Positions 8,930-18,203 of a DNA stretch of 64,000 bases are shown here, one piece after another; positions within the stretch are counted from its first letter, which is position 1; the number at the start of each line of letters is the position of its first letter. The notes beneath the pieces are model-generated. The model was given only the letters and a program-made list of their open reading frames with translations. It ran no database searches and was not told the DNA's origin. Source of the stretch: an uncultured Senegalimassilia sp. (GTDB lineage Bacteria > Actinomycetota > Coriobacteriia > Coriobacteriales > Eggerthellaceae); NCBI RefSeq assembly GCF_934636665.1, contig NZ_CAKUAT010000009.1:1-64000 (forward strand). The letters run 5' to 3'. The position numbers and the translations under genes were made by a program.

Positions 8930-11916
8930 GCCTTCGTCCTCCCCTCGTAATCAGGCGCCCACGCCTTCAGGCGCGGATCGCTGGAGTCATGGATGATCTC
9001 GGTGCCGTCGTCGCCGCAGGGCACGGGATTGCCGAACGGGGAGTTCTCCGCCGTGGCCTTGTACACCTTCACGCCATAAGCGCGCAGGTTCGACGTGCCG
9101 ATGAACGGGTCCTGAGCGTCCTTGTCCAGCAGGCAGTTCACACCGCACAGCGCAAAGCCCTTGTCGGCCTGCTTCAGCTCGGGGAACCACCACTGGTGCT
9201 CCAGGTTCACCACACCGGGCGCGATGCCGTGGTACAGGTCGACGACCTCGCGGATCTTGTGCTCCTTGGTCTCGATCCACACCCAGTCGCCCTGCTCGAC
9301 GCCGATGCGCTCGGCATCCTCGGGGTTCATCTCGATGCGCGGCACGGGCCACAGCTCGCGGCACCAGGGAAGCTGGCGATGCTCGTTGTGGAAGTACACG
9401 GGGATGCGTCGACCGGTGGTAGCCAGGAACGAGCTGTCGTCCTCGAACAGATCCGGATCGGCGACCGGGCCGTGCGGCGCCTCGCGGAACGTCGGAATAG
9501 CCTGGTCATCGTTGGGATAGTAGTTATCGATGACCGTCGACCAGATCTCCTGCTTGCCGGTGGACGTGTCCCAACCCTGCGGATGGTCCATGACCGCCTG
9601 CACCGCCGCCGGGGAGTCGGACGTGGTTGCCCAACCGGTTTCGTAACGGCGATACGTGCCCCAGGCCTCGGGCTTCTCGATCTTGGAATCCCACGGGCCG
9701 TTCTCCTGGAAGGCCTGCTTGTAGTCCTGCCACTCGGGGATCCTGAAGCCGGCGAGCGCGATGTTGTTGCACACGTTCTCGGCATCGTCGATGGGCCACT
9801 TCTCGTCATCGGTGCTGCCCTCGCAGTACGGCTGGCCCATGGCCTTGAAGATGCGCATGACGATCTTCAGGTCAGGCTCCGCCTCCGCCGGCGGCTCCAC
9901 TGCCTTGCACGTAGCGCCGAACGAGCCCGAAGAACCCTGCGACTTGCGGATGCAGTCGAGCTCCATCCAATGCGCAGCCGGCAGCACGATGTCGGCGACG
10001 CCCACGGTAGGCGTCTCCCACAGGTCGATGGAAACCCAGAAGTCCAACTTCTTGAGCTGCTCGTAGGCGTACAGGCTGTTCGACTGGTTCATGTGGTCGC
10101 CGGTCTGGCCGATGCCGCAGGACAGCTTGTAGGGCTGACCCGTCTCGATGGTCTTGTAGATGCTCGTGGCGTCCGCCCAGCTGGGGTTGCACTTCGGGTC
10201 TGCCAGCATAGGGAACTTATCGCCGCCGATGATCTTGGACTGGTCGGGCGAGCCCTTCACGGAGGCCGCGGAGGGCAGCGTCATGGCCAGGTCGAAGAAC
10301 GGCCAGCCAGCGGTGGAGCCGCGCATGCCGCCCGGGATGTCCATGTTGCCGGTGATGCCGCACAGGATGTCCATGGTGCGGTTGGTCTGCAGCGAGTTGC
10401 AGCTGTGCTCGAGCGGCAGCATGTACTGGATGCCGCCGTTGCCGTAGCCGGTGGAGGGGTCGAGACGCGTGGCGTAGATGGTCGCGGCGCGCTCGATGTC
10501 CTCGGCCTTGCAGCCGGTGATCTCGGCAACCTTCTCGGGCGTGTACTCGGCGACGCGGTCGCACAAATGCTCCCAGACGGTGCGGCAATGCACCTTCTTG
10601 CCGTCCTTCAGCGTAACCTCAAGGCCGCCTTCGGGCGTGTACAGCGCCGGGTACAGGCCGTCGATGAACGGCGTGGCGTCGGTGACGAAGCCCTGGCTTT
10701 GGCCCGTCAGGTCCAGGCCGTGGATCTGAGCCTCGCGGCCGGCGGTCGCGGGCTTCCAATCCTCGCCCTCCCAGTGGGGCAACTTGCCGGAGCTGGAGCT
10801 GCTGGACAAGCTCAGATCGGCGGCGGAGGCATCAGTGACCGAGGACGCCACGGACTTGCCGTTGGACTCGTAATACGTCAGCTCGCCGTTCAGCTCGTTG
10901 AGCACCATGAACGCGGTGTTCGAGCCGCCTTCCTTGATGTCGGACTGCTTGAGCAGGCGGTTCTTCTTGGAGCCGTGCGTGGACTGGGAATCGGAGACGG
11001 AAGGCTCCCAATCCTCGTCCTCCACCACCAGCATGGGGGCGTTCATCCATTTGCGCACGTACAGGTCGTCGTAGAGGCCCTTGTTGATGACGACGTTGAT
11101 CCAGCCCAAGCCCATGGCGGCATCGGTGCCGGGGCGCAGCGGCAGCCAGATATCGGCTTCCTTGCCCAGGTTCGTCTGACGCGGGTCCACCAGGATGTGG
11201 TAATCGGCGCGCGTTGCCACGTCTACCGTGGTACGGCACGAGTCATCGTAGTTCGACAGCTCGGAAGCGCCGCCCCACTGCACGTACACGCGCGGACGGC
11301 CGACGGTCTCCATCCAGCTGTAAGCGTTGTAGTCGTTGAGCTTCGTGGCATAGAAACGCGGGCCTTTGCAGATCTCGTTGGCCTGGATCGCGTTCGGGCT
11401 TACGAAGCACTGCTTCAACGCCGCGTAAGGGCCCATGGACCAGATGCGGCTGGTGCCGGCCATGCTGAAGTACGTCTCGTTGCCGTACTTGGACTGCAGC
11501 TCGCTGAACTTCTCGCCGATGGTCTCCATGGCTTCGTCCCAAGTGATGCGCTGCCAGCCGGGATCGTTGGAATCCTTCGGGTTCGTGCGCTTCATGGGGT
11601 ACTTCAGGCGATCGGGATGATATGCAGCCTGCAGCGAGGCCTGGCCCTTGGAGCAGTGATTGCCCATGGATTGGAAGGCGGCCTCGTCGCCTTCGCTGCG
11701 GATGACCTTTCCATCCTGCACATACACCCACACGCCGCATTCCATCTTGCCGCAGCCGCGGCAGGTGGAACGGATGCGCTTGACCTCGCCGGCGCCGGTG
11801 GTGCCGGTTTTGGTCTCGGCCAGCGCAGAGCTTGCCGGAGCCGCAACGCCGACGGCGGCGGCGGTGGCCGCAGCCATCTTCGCGAACGTGCGGCGCGTCA
11901 TCGTGAGCTTGCCCAT
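8926..11916 (-). CDS. Molybdopterin oxidoreductase, DMSO reductase family catalytic subunit
   Basis: A 996-residue bis-MGD enzyme with a Tat signal at the start (MTRRTFAKMAAAT) and the cluster motif CRGCGKMEC with the fourth Cys 27 residues on. It has a Ser-rich insertion (LSLSSSSSSGK) near residue 370 that the first copy lacks. GGAGGA lies just before the ATG at 11916. The two catalytic subunits are clearly related but much more divergent than their ferredoxin and anchor partners, suggesting different substrates on a shared electron-input module. The substrate is unknown; catechol dehydroxylation or S/N-oxide reduction are candidates from family context. It is divergent from the regulator at 12312. 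Confidence 0.9.
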   Translation of the reverse strand: MGKLTMTRRTFAKMAAATAAAVGVAAPASSALAETKTGTTGAGEVKRIRSTCRGCGKMECGVWVYVQDGKVIRSEGDEAAFQSMGNHCSKGQASLQAAYHPDRLKYPMKRTNPKDSNDPGWQRITWDEAMETIGEKFSELQSKYGNETYFSMAGTSRIWSMGPYAALKQCFVSPNAIQANEICKGPRFYATKLNDYNAYSWMETVGRPRVYVQWGGASELSNYDDSCRTTVDVATRADYHILVDPRQTNLGKEADIWLPLRPGTDAAMGLGWINVVINKGLYDDLYVRKWMNAPMLVVEDEDWEPSVSDSQSTHGSKKNRLLKQSDIKEGGSNTAFMVLNELNGELTYYESNGKSVASSVTDASAADLSLSSSSSSGKLPHWEGEDWKPATAGREAQIHGLDLTGQSQGFVTDATPFIDGLYPALYTPEGGLEVTLKDGKKVHCRTVWEHLCDRVAEYTPEKVAEITGCKAEDIERAATIYATRLDPSTGYGNGGIQYMLPLEHSCNSLQTNRTMDILCGITGNMDIPGGMRGSTAGWPFFDLAMTLPSAASVKGSPDQSKIIGGDKFPMLADPKCNPSWADATSIYKTIETGQPYKLSCGIGQTGDHMNQSNSLYAYEQLKKLDFWVSIDLWETPTVGVADIVLPAAHWMELDCIRKSQGSSGSFGATCKAVEPPAEAEPDLKIVMRIFKAMGQPYCEGSTDDEKWPIDDAENVCNNIALAGFRIPEWQDYKQAFQENGPWDSKIEKPEAWGTYRRYETGWATTSDSPAAVQAVMDHPQGWDTSTGKQEIWSTVIDNYYPNDDQAIPTFREAPHGPVADPDLFEDDSSFLATTGRRIPVYFHNEHRQLPWCRELWPVPRIEMNPEDAERIGVEQGDWVWIETKEHKIREVVDLYHGIAPGVVNLEHQWWFPELKQADKGFALCGVNCLLDKDAQDPFIGTSNLRAYGVKVYKATAENSPFGNPVPCGDDGTEIIHDSSDPRLKAWAPDYEGRTKA

Positions 11917-12174
11917 GCATCCTCCTTTCCTTCGACGCCTTGCAAGGCGCCATCTCCTCTATGGTCGTACGGCATCGCAGCCCTCGTCTTCGGCTGCTTG
12001 CCGCCCCTCTTCTCGGGTTCTCGGGGTTTCCCAAGGCCCTGCGAAACATCACCGCGTCCGGGGCTTGCTTGGGGTTTGGGGCCGAGCCCGCGGTGCGTTC
12101 GCCTTCCCGACGATACGACGCGCAAAGCAAGCGTCGAATCCGGCCGGCAGCATGGTTGAGGGCGGGTTTTCGAA

Positions 12175-12193
12175 ATCATGTTAGTAACATGAT
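12175..12193. promoter_or_regulatory. Palindromic operator candidate
   Basis: ATCATGTTA-G-TAACATGAT is a perfect 9-bp dyad around one central base. It sits in the 395-bp gap between the second molybdoenzyme operon and its regulator, where a LuxR-type dimer could bind. Nothing else in that gap resembles a gene. Confidence 0.5.
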
Positions 12194-12277
12194 GCCTTTG
12201 AACTGGGGATATACCTGACTCGGGTGTTATCCCAGGCTGACTTCACGGATGGGTTCAGGCGAATGAAGGGGGTGTAC

Positions 12278-12283
12278 TATAAT
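12278..12283 (+). promoter_or_regulatory. Probable -10 box (TATAAT) of the second LuxR regulator
   Basis: A perfect TATAAT lies 28 bases before the TTG start at 12312, without a recognisable -35. This is the same pattern as before the first regulator. Confidence 0.5.
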
Positions 12284-12311
12284 CGCCTTCAAACGAGGGA
12301 GAGGATTTTTC

Positions 12312-13985
12312 TTGGGGGAGAAGAACACCACGGCCGCTGCGAGGGATCGCAGCCTGCGCGCCGCGCAGGCATCTGCCGATGCCGGCAAAAGCGAAGAAGC
12401 GCGCACCGCGGACCGCGGCTGCGGAAAGCCGAAGCAAGGCGCCGGCGACGGCTCGACGAATCGCGGGAAACTCTCTCGAACACTGGAGGGTAAAAAGGAG
12501 CAGGCCCGAGAATCGCTCGGGCGCACCGAGGCGTTGACGGGCGTGGCGCTCGGCTGCTTTCTGGCATGGGTCCCCATGACGTTCCAAAGCCTGAACATCG
12601 TGGGCGACAAAGGCGAGCCCGTGCTCGATACGGTTTACCTGATATCCATCTGCACGCTGCTGCTCACGCAGATCCTCATCGGAATCGAGCACAGGCGTTG
12701 CGCCCTCTGGCTGGCGAAGAGGCCCGCCCGCGTAGGGTCGGCAATAGCCATGGCGGCATCTACGCTGCTGCTGCCCGTTGCAGCCGGCTGGGCCGACGGC
12801 GAATCAGCGACGGGGGCATTCGCCGCAAGCATCGCGCTCACCACCGCATCGGGCGTCGTCTCAGGCGTCTCGTCAGGCCTCTTCCTAGCGCAATTCGGCA
12901 TCCTTATGAGCAAGTTCTCCGCAAAGGCCACCGCAGCCATAGCCGCCTTGGGATACCTGTGCATGTCGGCGCTTTTCTGCCTGTTCTCGTTCTTCGGACC
13001 GCTTGAATCATGCCTTTTCGCCGCCAGCATGCCCGTGATCAGCTCCTTTTTGCGTGACACGGGCGCGTCAACCCAAAAGGGCAAGCAGGCCATCGACGAC
13101 AAGCCCCTTCCCGCGCAAACCGAGCCCGCCAGCCCGGAGAATCGACGCCAGCTGCGCCACCTCACGCTGGCTCTGGCGCTATGCTGCGCGCTTATCGGCT
13201 GCGCGAACGAGCTGGCGCGCACGCTGTACATTCAAATGGGCATCGCAGGCGCAGGCGGGCAATATTACGCGTTCATCCAGGCGGGCGCGGCGCTTATCAT
13301 CGGGCTCGGGGCCACAGTGATCATGTTGGCCCTGGTCAGCATGAAAACGCCGCGAGCCCCAGAGCTCTGCTACCGCATCCTCATGCTGTTCCTGGCGCTC
13401 GGTGCGCTGCTGCTGCCCACCCCCCTGCTGTACCCGATAAGCGCCGTGGCCCCCTACGCCCTCAACTCGGCGGCATTCCAGTGCTACGGCATCCTAGCAT
13501 GGGTCCTCATTTGCGGCGCCTGCCACCAGTATCCTGCGACCAGCGTCCGCGTATTCCAGTTCGTTCGCGCAGGTTGGACCTTCGGGCCTTTGATCGGCAT
13601 GCTCATCGGGCGCTTCGTGGTGAATTGCACGCCCTTCGAGCTTGCCCAGGTGTTCCCATGCGCCGTGCTGGGCGCGGTGCTCGTCATGATGGCGGCGATG
13701 GCGTTCACCGAGCACGACCTAGCCTTCGCCGTGAATCTGCTTCCCACGGATAGGAAACGACGCTTCATCGACAAGTGCCTTGCCGTTGCCGCGCGCTGCG
13801 GGCTATCCGAGCGCGAGACCGAGATCATGACGCTGTTCGCCAAAGGCCGTAACCTTGCCTACATCCAAGACCAGCTGTGCCTGTCGAAGAGCACCGTGAG
13901 CACCCACCGCCAGCACATCTACCAAAAGCTCGGCGTCCATTCAAGCCAAGAGATGATCGACCTGATTCAAGAAGAGAAGGCCTAG
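12312..13985 (+). CDS. Membrane-embedded LuxR-type transcriptional regulator
   Basis: A 557-residue paralogue of the protein at 4061-5575: a charged N-terminal extension of about 70 residues, then about twelve hydrophobic helices, then a LuxR/GerE helix-turn-helix ending SKSTVSTHRQHIYQKLG. The DNA-binding helices are nearly identical in the two proteins, so they may recognise similar sites. The start is the TTG at 12312, with GGGAGAGG upstream. It is divergent from the second molybdoenzyme operon and its likely regulator. Confidence 0.87.
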   Translation: MGEKNTTAAARDRSLRAAQASADAGKSEEARTADRGCGKPKQGAGDGSTNRGKLSRTLEGKKEQARESLGRTEALTGVALGCFLAWVPMTFQSLNIVGDKGEPVLDTVYLISICTLLLTQILIGIEHRRCALWLAKRPARVGSAIAMAASTLLLPVAAGWADGESATGAFAASIALTTASGVVSGVSSGLFLAQFGILMSKFSAKATAAIAALGYLCMSALFCLFSFFGPLESCLFAASMPVISSFLRDTGASTQKGKQAIDDKPLPAQTEPASPENRRQLRHLTLALALCCALIGCANELARTLYIQMGIAGAGGQYYAFIQAGAALIIGLGATVIMLALVSMKTPRAPELCYRILMLFLALGALLLPTPLLYPISAVAPYALNSAAFQCYGILAWVLICGACHQYPATSVRVFQFVRAGWTFGPLIGMLIGRFVVNCTPFELAQVFPCAVLGAVLVMMAAMAFTEHDLAFAVNLLPTDRKRRFIDKCLAVAARCGLSERETEIMTLFAKGRNLAYIQDQLCLSKSTVSTHRQHIYQKLGVHSSQEMIDLIQEEKA

Positions 13986-14015
13986 CGGGACGGACAGAAG
14001 GTCCGTCCCGCTAGG
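13981..14015 (+). terminator. Perfect 15-bp hairpin overlapping the regulator stop codon
   Basis: CCTAGCGGGACGGAC (13981-13995) pairs perfectly with 14001-14015 around the loop AGAAG. The left arm contains the TAG stop of the regulator. There is no U-run, so termination is likely but not certain. A weaker version follows the first regulator (around 5575-5600). Confidence 0.6.
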
Positions 14016-14024
14016 CCAACGATG

Positions 14025-14158
14025 TCGGACGCTTGGGAGACGTAGCGCTATCTGCTCGGGATTCGGTGCGAAGCGGCACTGCCAGCAAATCGACGCCGGG
14101 GCTCGCTCGAGCCGCACTTCCTCGCAACCACAAACCTGACAGATAGCGCCACGTCCCC
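14025..14158. repeat. Dispersed inverted-repeat element, copy 2
   Basis: It has the same ends as the element at 5614-5751: TCGGACGCT and GACGTAGCGCTATCTG on the left, and the inverted copy GACAGATAGCGCCACGTCCCC at 14138-14158 on the right. The interior is unrelated to copy 1. Like copy 1 it lies directly behind a LuxR-type regulator gene. Confidence 0.6.
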
Positions 14159-14249
14159 GAGGTGTCCGGCGGCGGGGCCTTGAGGCTTGCGGGGCCTTAG
14201 GATCCCTTGATGCGCTATGCTGGAAGGCAAAACGCGAAAGGAGGGCCTT

Positions 14250-14696
14250 ATGCGGGCATTGGTGCAGCGCGTGACGCATGCGCAGGTGGATATCGATGGC
14301 GAAACGGTGGGCTCATGCGAGCACGGGTACCTGATCTTGCTGGGCGTGGGCGCGGATGACGGCCCCGAGCAGATCGAGCGACTGTGGGGCAAGATCTTCA
14401 AGCTGCGCATCTTCGAGGACGAGAACGGCAAGACGAACCGTTCGCTGGCCGACGTGGATGGGCAGGTGCTTATCGTGTCGCAGTTCACCTTGTACGCCAA
14501 CTGCAAGAAGGGCAACCGACCCTCGTTCACCGGCGCCGGCGCGCCTGATCAGGCAGAACAGCTCTACGAGCAGTTCGTTGAACGCGCCCGCCAAGACGTG
14601 CCGCACGTGGAAACCGGCCGCTTCGGCGCCATGATGCAGGTCAGCCTGGTCAACGACGGCCCCTTCACCATCTGGCTGGATACTGATCAGCTGTAA
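14250..14696 (+). CDS. dtd: D-aminoacyl-tRNA deacylase
   Basis: A 148-residue Dtd protein that hydrolyses D-amino acids from mischarged tRNA in the cytoplasm. The two family motifs are present: SQFTLYANCKKGNRPSF and the Gly-Pro motif NDGPFTIWLDT near the C terminus. The ATG at 14250 has AAAGGAGGG upstream; an in-frame ATG 33 bases earlier has no such site. The length is normal. It faces glnN, and the two share the terminator at 14703-14733. Confidence 0.95.
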   Translation: MRALVQRVTHAQVDIDGETVGSCEHGYLILLGVGADDGPEQIERLWGKIFKLRIFEDENGKTNRSLADVDGQVLIVSQFTLYANCKKGNRPSFTGAGAPDQAEQLYEQFVERARQDVPHVETGRFGAMMQVSLVNDGPFTIWLDTDQL

Positions 14697-14702
14697 AATC
14701 GC

Positions 14703-14733
14703 AAAAAGGAAGCCGCCCGAGGGCGGCTTCCTT
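14703..14733 (-). terminator. Bidirectional rho-independent terminator
   Basis: GGAAGCCGCC and GGCGGCTTCC pair around CGAG. On the minus strand the hairpin is followed by TTTTT, ending glnN; on the plus strand it follows dtd. Confidence 0.8.
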
Positions 14734-14757
14734 CGCATTCCGGTTGAATCCCGTTTG

Positions 14758-16848
14758 CTAGCAGTAGAACAGGATGTCGTTGTACGTGGGGACGGGCCAC
14801 AGGTCGTGAGCGACCACAATCTCCATGGCATCCACGCCCGCACGCAGGCGCTCCATCATCGGGACGATCTCGTGCGCGTACTTGTTGGCCTTCTCCTGCT
14901 CGTCGGCCAGGTCGCGAATGGCCAGGTGCGCGGCATGCAGCTCGTTCAGGGCGTCGTTGATCTCCTTGATGCCGTCGACCACCGTGTTCAGCAGCTGATC
15001 CTGCACCGAGGTGTCGATGCCTGCGCAAGCGGCCTTCATCTCGTTGATCTCGTTGGCAACGAGCGTGGCGTACTTGTTGATGGCCGGCAGGAACGTACGA
15101 CGCGTCATGCGCTTCATCGTACGGACCTCGATGTTCATGAGCTTCGTGTACTTCTCCAGCTTCACCTCGTAGCGGCTACGAGCCTCCACCTCGGTGAGCA
15201 CGTTGAACTCCTCGAACAGCTTGATGCTCTTCTCCGCAACGTAGGCCGGCAGCGCGTCGGCGGTGGTGCGGTTGTTGGCCAGGCCGCGGCGCTCGGCCTC
15301 GGCGGGCCACTCGTCGGAGTAACCGTTGCCGTTGAAGATGATGCGCTGGTGCTTCTTCAGCGTCTCCTTGATGTAAGCGATGGCGGCGGACTCGAACTCG
15401 TCGCCGGACTTGCCCTCCATGGCGTCGGCGAAGTCCTTCAGCGACTTGGCCATGGCGGTGTTGAGCACCATGTTGCAGTCGGCCAGGTTCACCGCGGAAC
15501 CCGGCATGCGGAACTCGAACTTGTTGCCGGTGAAGGCGAAGGGGCTGGTACGGTTACGATCGGTGTTGTCCTTGAGGAAGTTCGGCAGCACCGAAACGCC
15601 CAGGTCGACGGCAACCTTCTCCGCAGAAGTGTACTCATGATCGTCAACCAGCGCGTCCACGATGGCGCCCAGCTCGTCGCCTAGGAAGATGGACACGATA
15701 GCCGGCGGGGCCTCGTTGGCGCCCAGACGATGGTCGTTACCGCAGGAGGCCACGGTCATGCGCAGCAGCTCCTGGTAGTCGTCGACAGCCTGGATGACGC
15801 CGGTGAGGAACACCAGGAAGCGCAGGTTGTCCATTGGGGTCTCGCCGGGATCCAGGAAGTTGGTCTTACCGGCGGAAATGGACCAGTTGTTATGCTTGCC
15901 GGAGCCGTTGATGCCCTCGAACGGCTTCTCATGCTGCAGGCACACCAGGCCGTAATGGCTTGCCAGCAGACGCATCTTCTCCATGGTCAGGAGGTTCTCG
16001 TCGATGGCGCGGTTGCCGTTGGTGTAAAGCGGCGCCAGCTCATGCTGCGCGGGAGCAACCTCGTTGTGCTTGGTCTTAGCAGACACGCCCAGCTTCCACA
16101 GCTCGCTGTCGAGCTCCTTCATGAACTCGTTGACCGTGGGGCGGATGGCGCCGAAGTAATGCTCCTCAAGCTCCTGGCCCTTCAGCGGGGAGTAGCCGAA
16201 CAGCGTGCGGCCCGTCATGATGAGGTCGGAGCGCTTTGCGTAATCCTTCTCGCTGATCAGGAAGTACTCCTGCTCAGCACCGACGGTGGTGATCACGCGG
16301 TCGGCGGTCTCGCCGAACAGCGCCAGCACACGCTTGGCCTGCTCGTCGATGGCGCTCATGGAACGCAGCAGCGGGGTCTTCTTGTCAAGCGCCTCGCCGG
16401 TGTAGCTGCAGAAGGCGGTGGGGATGCACAGCACCTCGTCCTTGATGAATGCGTAGCTGGTGGGGTCCCACGCCGTGTAGCCGCGGGCCTCGAAGGTTGC
16501 ACGCAGGCCGCCGGACGGGAAGCTGGAGGCGTCGGGCTCGCCCTGGATGAGCTCCTTGCCGGAGAAGCTCATGATAGCGCGGCCGTCGCCGGTGGGATCG
16601 AGGAAGCTGTCGTGCTTCTCGGAGGTGATGCCGGAAAGGGGCTGGAACCAGTGCGTGTAGTGCGTGGCGCCCTTTTCGATGGCCCATTCCTTCATGGCGT
16701 GGGCGACGACGTTGGCGACCTCAAGGTTCAAAGGCTCGCCCTTCTTGATGGTCCTCATCAAGTCCTTATACGTTGCAGATGGCAGTCGCTCCTGCATCGT
16801 GTGCTCGTTGAACACCATCGAGCCGTAGATCTCAGGAATTTTCGACAT
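14758..16848 (-). CDS. glnN: Glutamine synthetase type III
   Basis: A protein of about 696 residues matching GlnN, the large glutamine synthetase of many anaerobes, which makes glutamine from glutamate, ammonia and ATP. Visible family features include an N-terminal region FNEHTMQERLP, KHNEVAPAQHELAP and NGSGKHNNWS in the catalytic half, and a long C-terminal extension. Two starts are possible: ATG at 16866, and ATG at 16848 with AAGGAG nine bases upstream. I chose the latter for its much better ribosome site; the difference is six residues. It is monocistronic, with a likely TTGACA -35 on the minus strand at 16928-16923. Confidence 0.93.
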   Translation of the reverse strand: MSKIPEIYGSMVFNEHTMQERLPSATYKDLMRTIKKGEPLNLEVANVVAHAMKEWAIEKGATHYTHWFQPLSGITSEKHDSFLDPTGDGRAIMSFSGKELIQGEPDASSFPSGGLRATFEARGYTAWDPTSYAFIKDEVLCIPTAFCSYTGEALDKKTPLLRSMSAIDEQAKRVLALFGETADRVITTVGAEQEYFLISEKDYAKRSDLIMTGRTLFGYSPLKGQELEEHYFGAIRPTVNEFMKELDSELWKLGVSAKTKHNEVAPAQHELAPLYTNGNRAIDENLLTMEKMRLLASHYGLVCLQHEKPFEGINGSGKHNNWSISAGKTNFLDPGETPMDNLRFLVFLTGVIQAVDDYQELLRMTVASCGNDHRLGANEAPPAIVSIFLGDELGAIVDALVDDHEYTSAEKVAVDLGVSVLPNFLKDNTDRNRTSPFAFTGNKFEFRMPGSAVNLADCNMVLNTAMAKSLKDFADAMEGKSGDEFESAAIAYIKETLKKHQRIIFNGNGYSDEWPAEAERRGLANNRTTADALPAYVAEKSIKLFEEFNVLTEVEARSRYEVKLEKYTKLMNIEVRTMKRMTRRTFLPAINKYATLVANEINEMKAACAGIDTSVQDQLLNTVVDGIKEINDALNELHAAHLAIRDLADEQEKANKYAHEIVPMMERLRAGVDAMEIVVAHDLWPVPTYNDILFYC

Positions 16849-17080
16849 AGGCGTGAGCTCCTTCATAGTTACCTTTCAGACGCGCGCTTCCCTTGCCACT
16901 GCATGCTACAGGTTAGCGAGTTTGTCAACTCTCGTAGCTTAGCATCTTGTACCGGCAAGCAGCACGTCAACTTGCTGTAACTTACGGTACCGGCGCTATG
17001 TTTCCGGCAGTTTTCAGCCCATGGAACGTTTCGTTACGGAAGGGTTGGGATTGCTGAAGGCTTTTGCGCCCCAACAACGC

Positions 17081-17116
17081 GGAAAGCCCGCCCCGCTTTC
17101 GCGGAACGGGCTTTCC
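17081..17116 (-). terminator. Hairpin after rpsI
   Basis: GGAAAGCCCG (17081-17090) pairs perfectly with 17107-17116, with an inner CCGC/GCGG pair. It lies 44 bases past the rpsI stop. The U-run is weak. Confidence 0.6.
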
Positions 17117-17159
17117 AGGCTTGCACGGCCACGCGTGGCGCAGCCAAAGGAAACAAACC

Positions 17160-17552
17160 TTAGCGCTTGCTGAACTGCGGGCGCTTGCGGGCCTTCTTCA
17201 GACCGTACTTCTTGCGCTCGACCATACGAGCGTCGCGCGTCAGGAAGCCAGCCTTCTTCAGCTCGGCGCGGTAGTCGCCAGCTGCCAGCAGGGCGCGGGA
17301 GATGCCGTGACGCAGAGCGCCGGCCTGACCCGAGATGCCGCCGCCGTCGATGCGGGCGAGCACGTCGAAGTGATCCTGGGTATCCGTGACCTTGAACGGG
17401 GTCTTGGCATAGTCGAGCAGAGCCTCGCGGCCGAAGTACTCCTTGCCATCGCGACCGTTGACGGTCACCTTGCCGGTGCCGGGAACGAGGCGCACGCGAG
17501 CGACAGCGTTCTTACGACGACCGGTGCCGTAGTACAATGCTTCATTCGCCAT
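17160..17552 (-). CDS. rpsI: 30S ribosomal protein S9
   Basis: A 130-residue S9 protein: GTGRRKNAVARVRL at the N terminus and the basic tail ending KKARKRPQFSKR that reaches the ribosomal P site. It follows rplM by three bases, the usual L13-S9 operon. Confidence 0.97.
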   Translation of the reverse strand: MANEALYYGTGRRKNAVARVRLVPGTGKVTVNGRDGKEYFGREALLDYAKTPFKVTDTQDHFDVLARIDGGGISGQAGALRHGISRALLAAGDYRAELKKAGFLTRDARMVERKKYGLKKARKRPQFSKR

Positions 17553-17555
17553 GGT

Positions 17556-17990
17556 TTAGCCCTCCATCTTGATCTCGGTCGGCTTCTGAGCCATATGCGG
17601 GTGCTCGGCACCAGCGTAAACCTTCAGCTTCAGGCCCTGCTTGCGGCCCAGCGTGTTCTTCGGCAGCATGCCCTTGACGGCATGCTCGATGACGCGCTCG
17701 GGGTGCTTGGCCATGGCCTCGGCGAAGGTCTCGGACTTCAGTCCGCCCGGATGACCGGTGTGATGGTAGTAGACCTTGTTCAGCTCCTTCGTGCCAGTCA
17801 CGCGAACCTTGTCCGCGTTGATGATGATCACGAAGTCGCCGGTGTCCACGTGCGGCGTGTACTGCGGCTTGTGCTTGCCCTTCAGAAGGGTAGCGGCCTT
17901 GGTGGCAACACGGCCGAGGACCTGATCCTCAGCGTCGATGATGTACCATTTGCGCTCAACTTCATGAGGCTTAGCGTGATACGTCTTCAC
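17556..17990 (-). CDS. rplM: 50S ribosomal protein L13
   Basis: A 144-residue L13 protein (RKWYIIDAEDQVLGRVAT near the N terminus, GMLPKNTLGR in the middle, and a typical C terminus). It is first in the rplM-rpsI operon, behind a leader of about 175 bases and the promoter at 18174-18203. Confidence 0.97.
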   Translation of the reverse strand: MKTYHAKPHEVERKWYIIDAEDQVLGRVATKAATLLKGKHKPQYTPHVDTGDFVIIINADKVRVTGTKELNKVYYHHTGHPGGLKSETFAEAMAKHPERVIEHAVKGMLPKNTLGRKQGLKLKVYAGAEHPHMAQKPTEIKMEG

Positions 17991-18173
17991 TGTTTTTCCT
18001 CCATGTCCTTCCTGTTACGCTGTGCGACCACAGCGCACAGGGTGTCGTTTTTCAAAAGTGCAAGTCTGTATGCTGCCGGTTTCCTACGCCGGCGCGCTTC
18101 GTCGGGTCTGGACTTCCCTTCTTGGCGCTGCCTCCACCTTGCGTTTACGGGGCTTTTGAAAGCGAACTTTTAT

Positions 18174-18203
18174 AGTCTACGGTTTCAGCTGCTTTGAAGT
18201 CAA
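18174..18203 (-). promoter_or_regulatory. Promoter of the rplM-rpsI operon
   Basis: On the minus strand a -35 TTGACT (18203-18198) and a -10 TAGACT (18179-18174) are 18 bases apart. The leader to rplM is GC-rich and could carry autogenous control, but I recognise no known leader motif. Confidence 0.55.
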
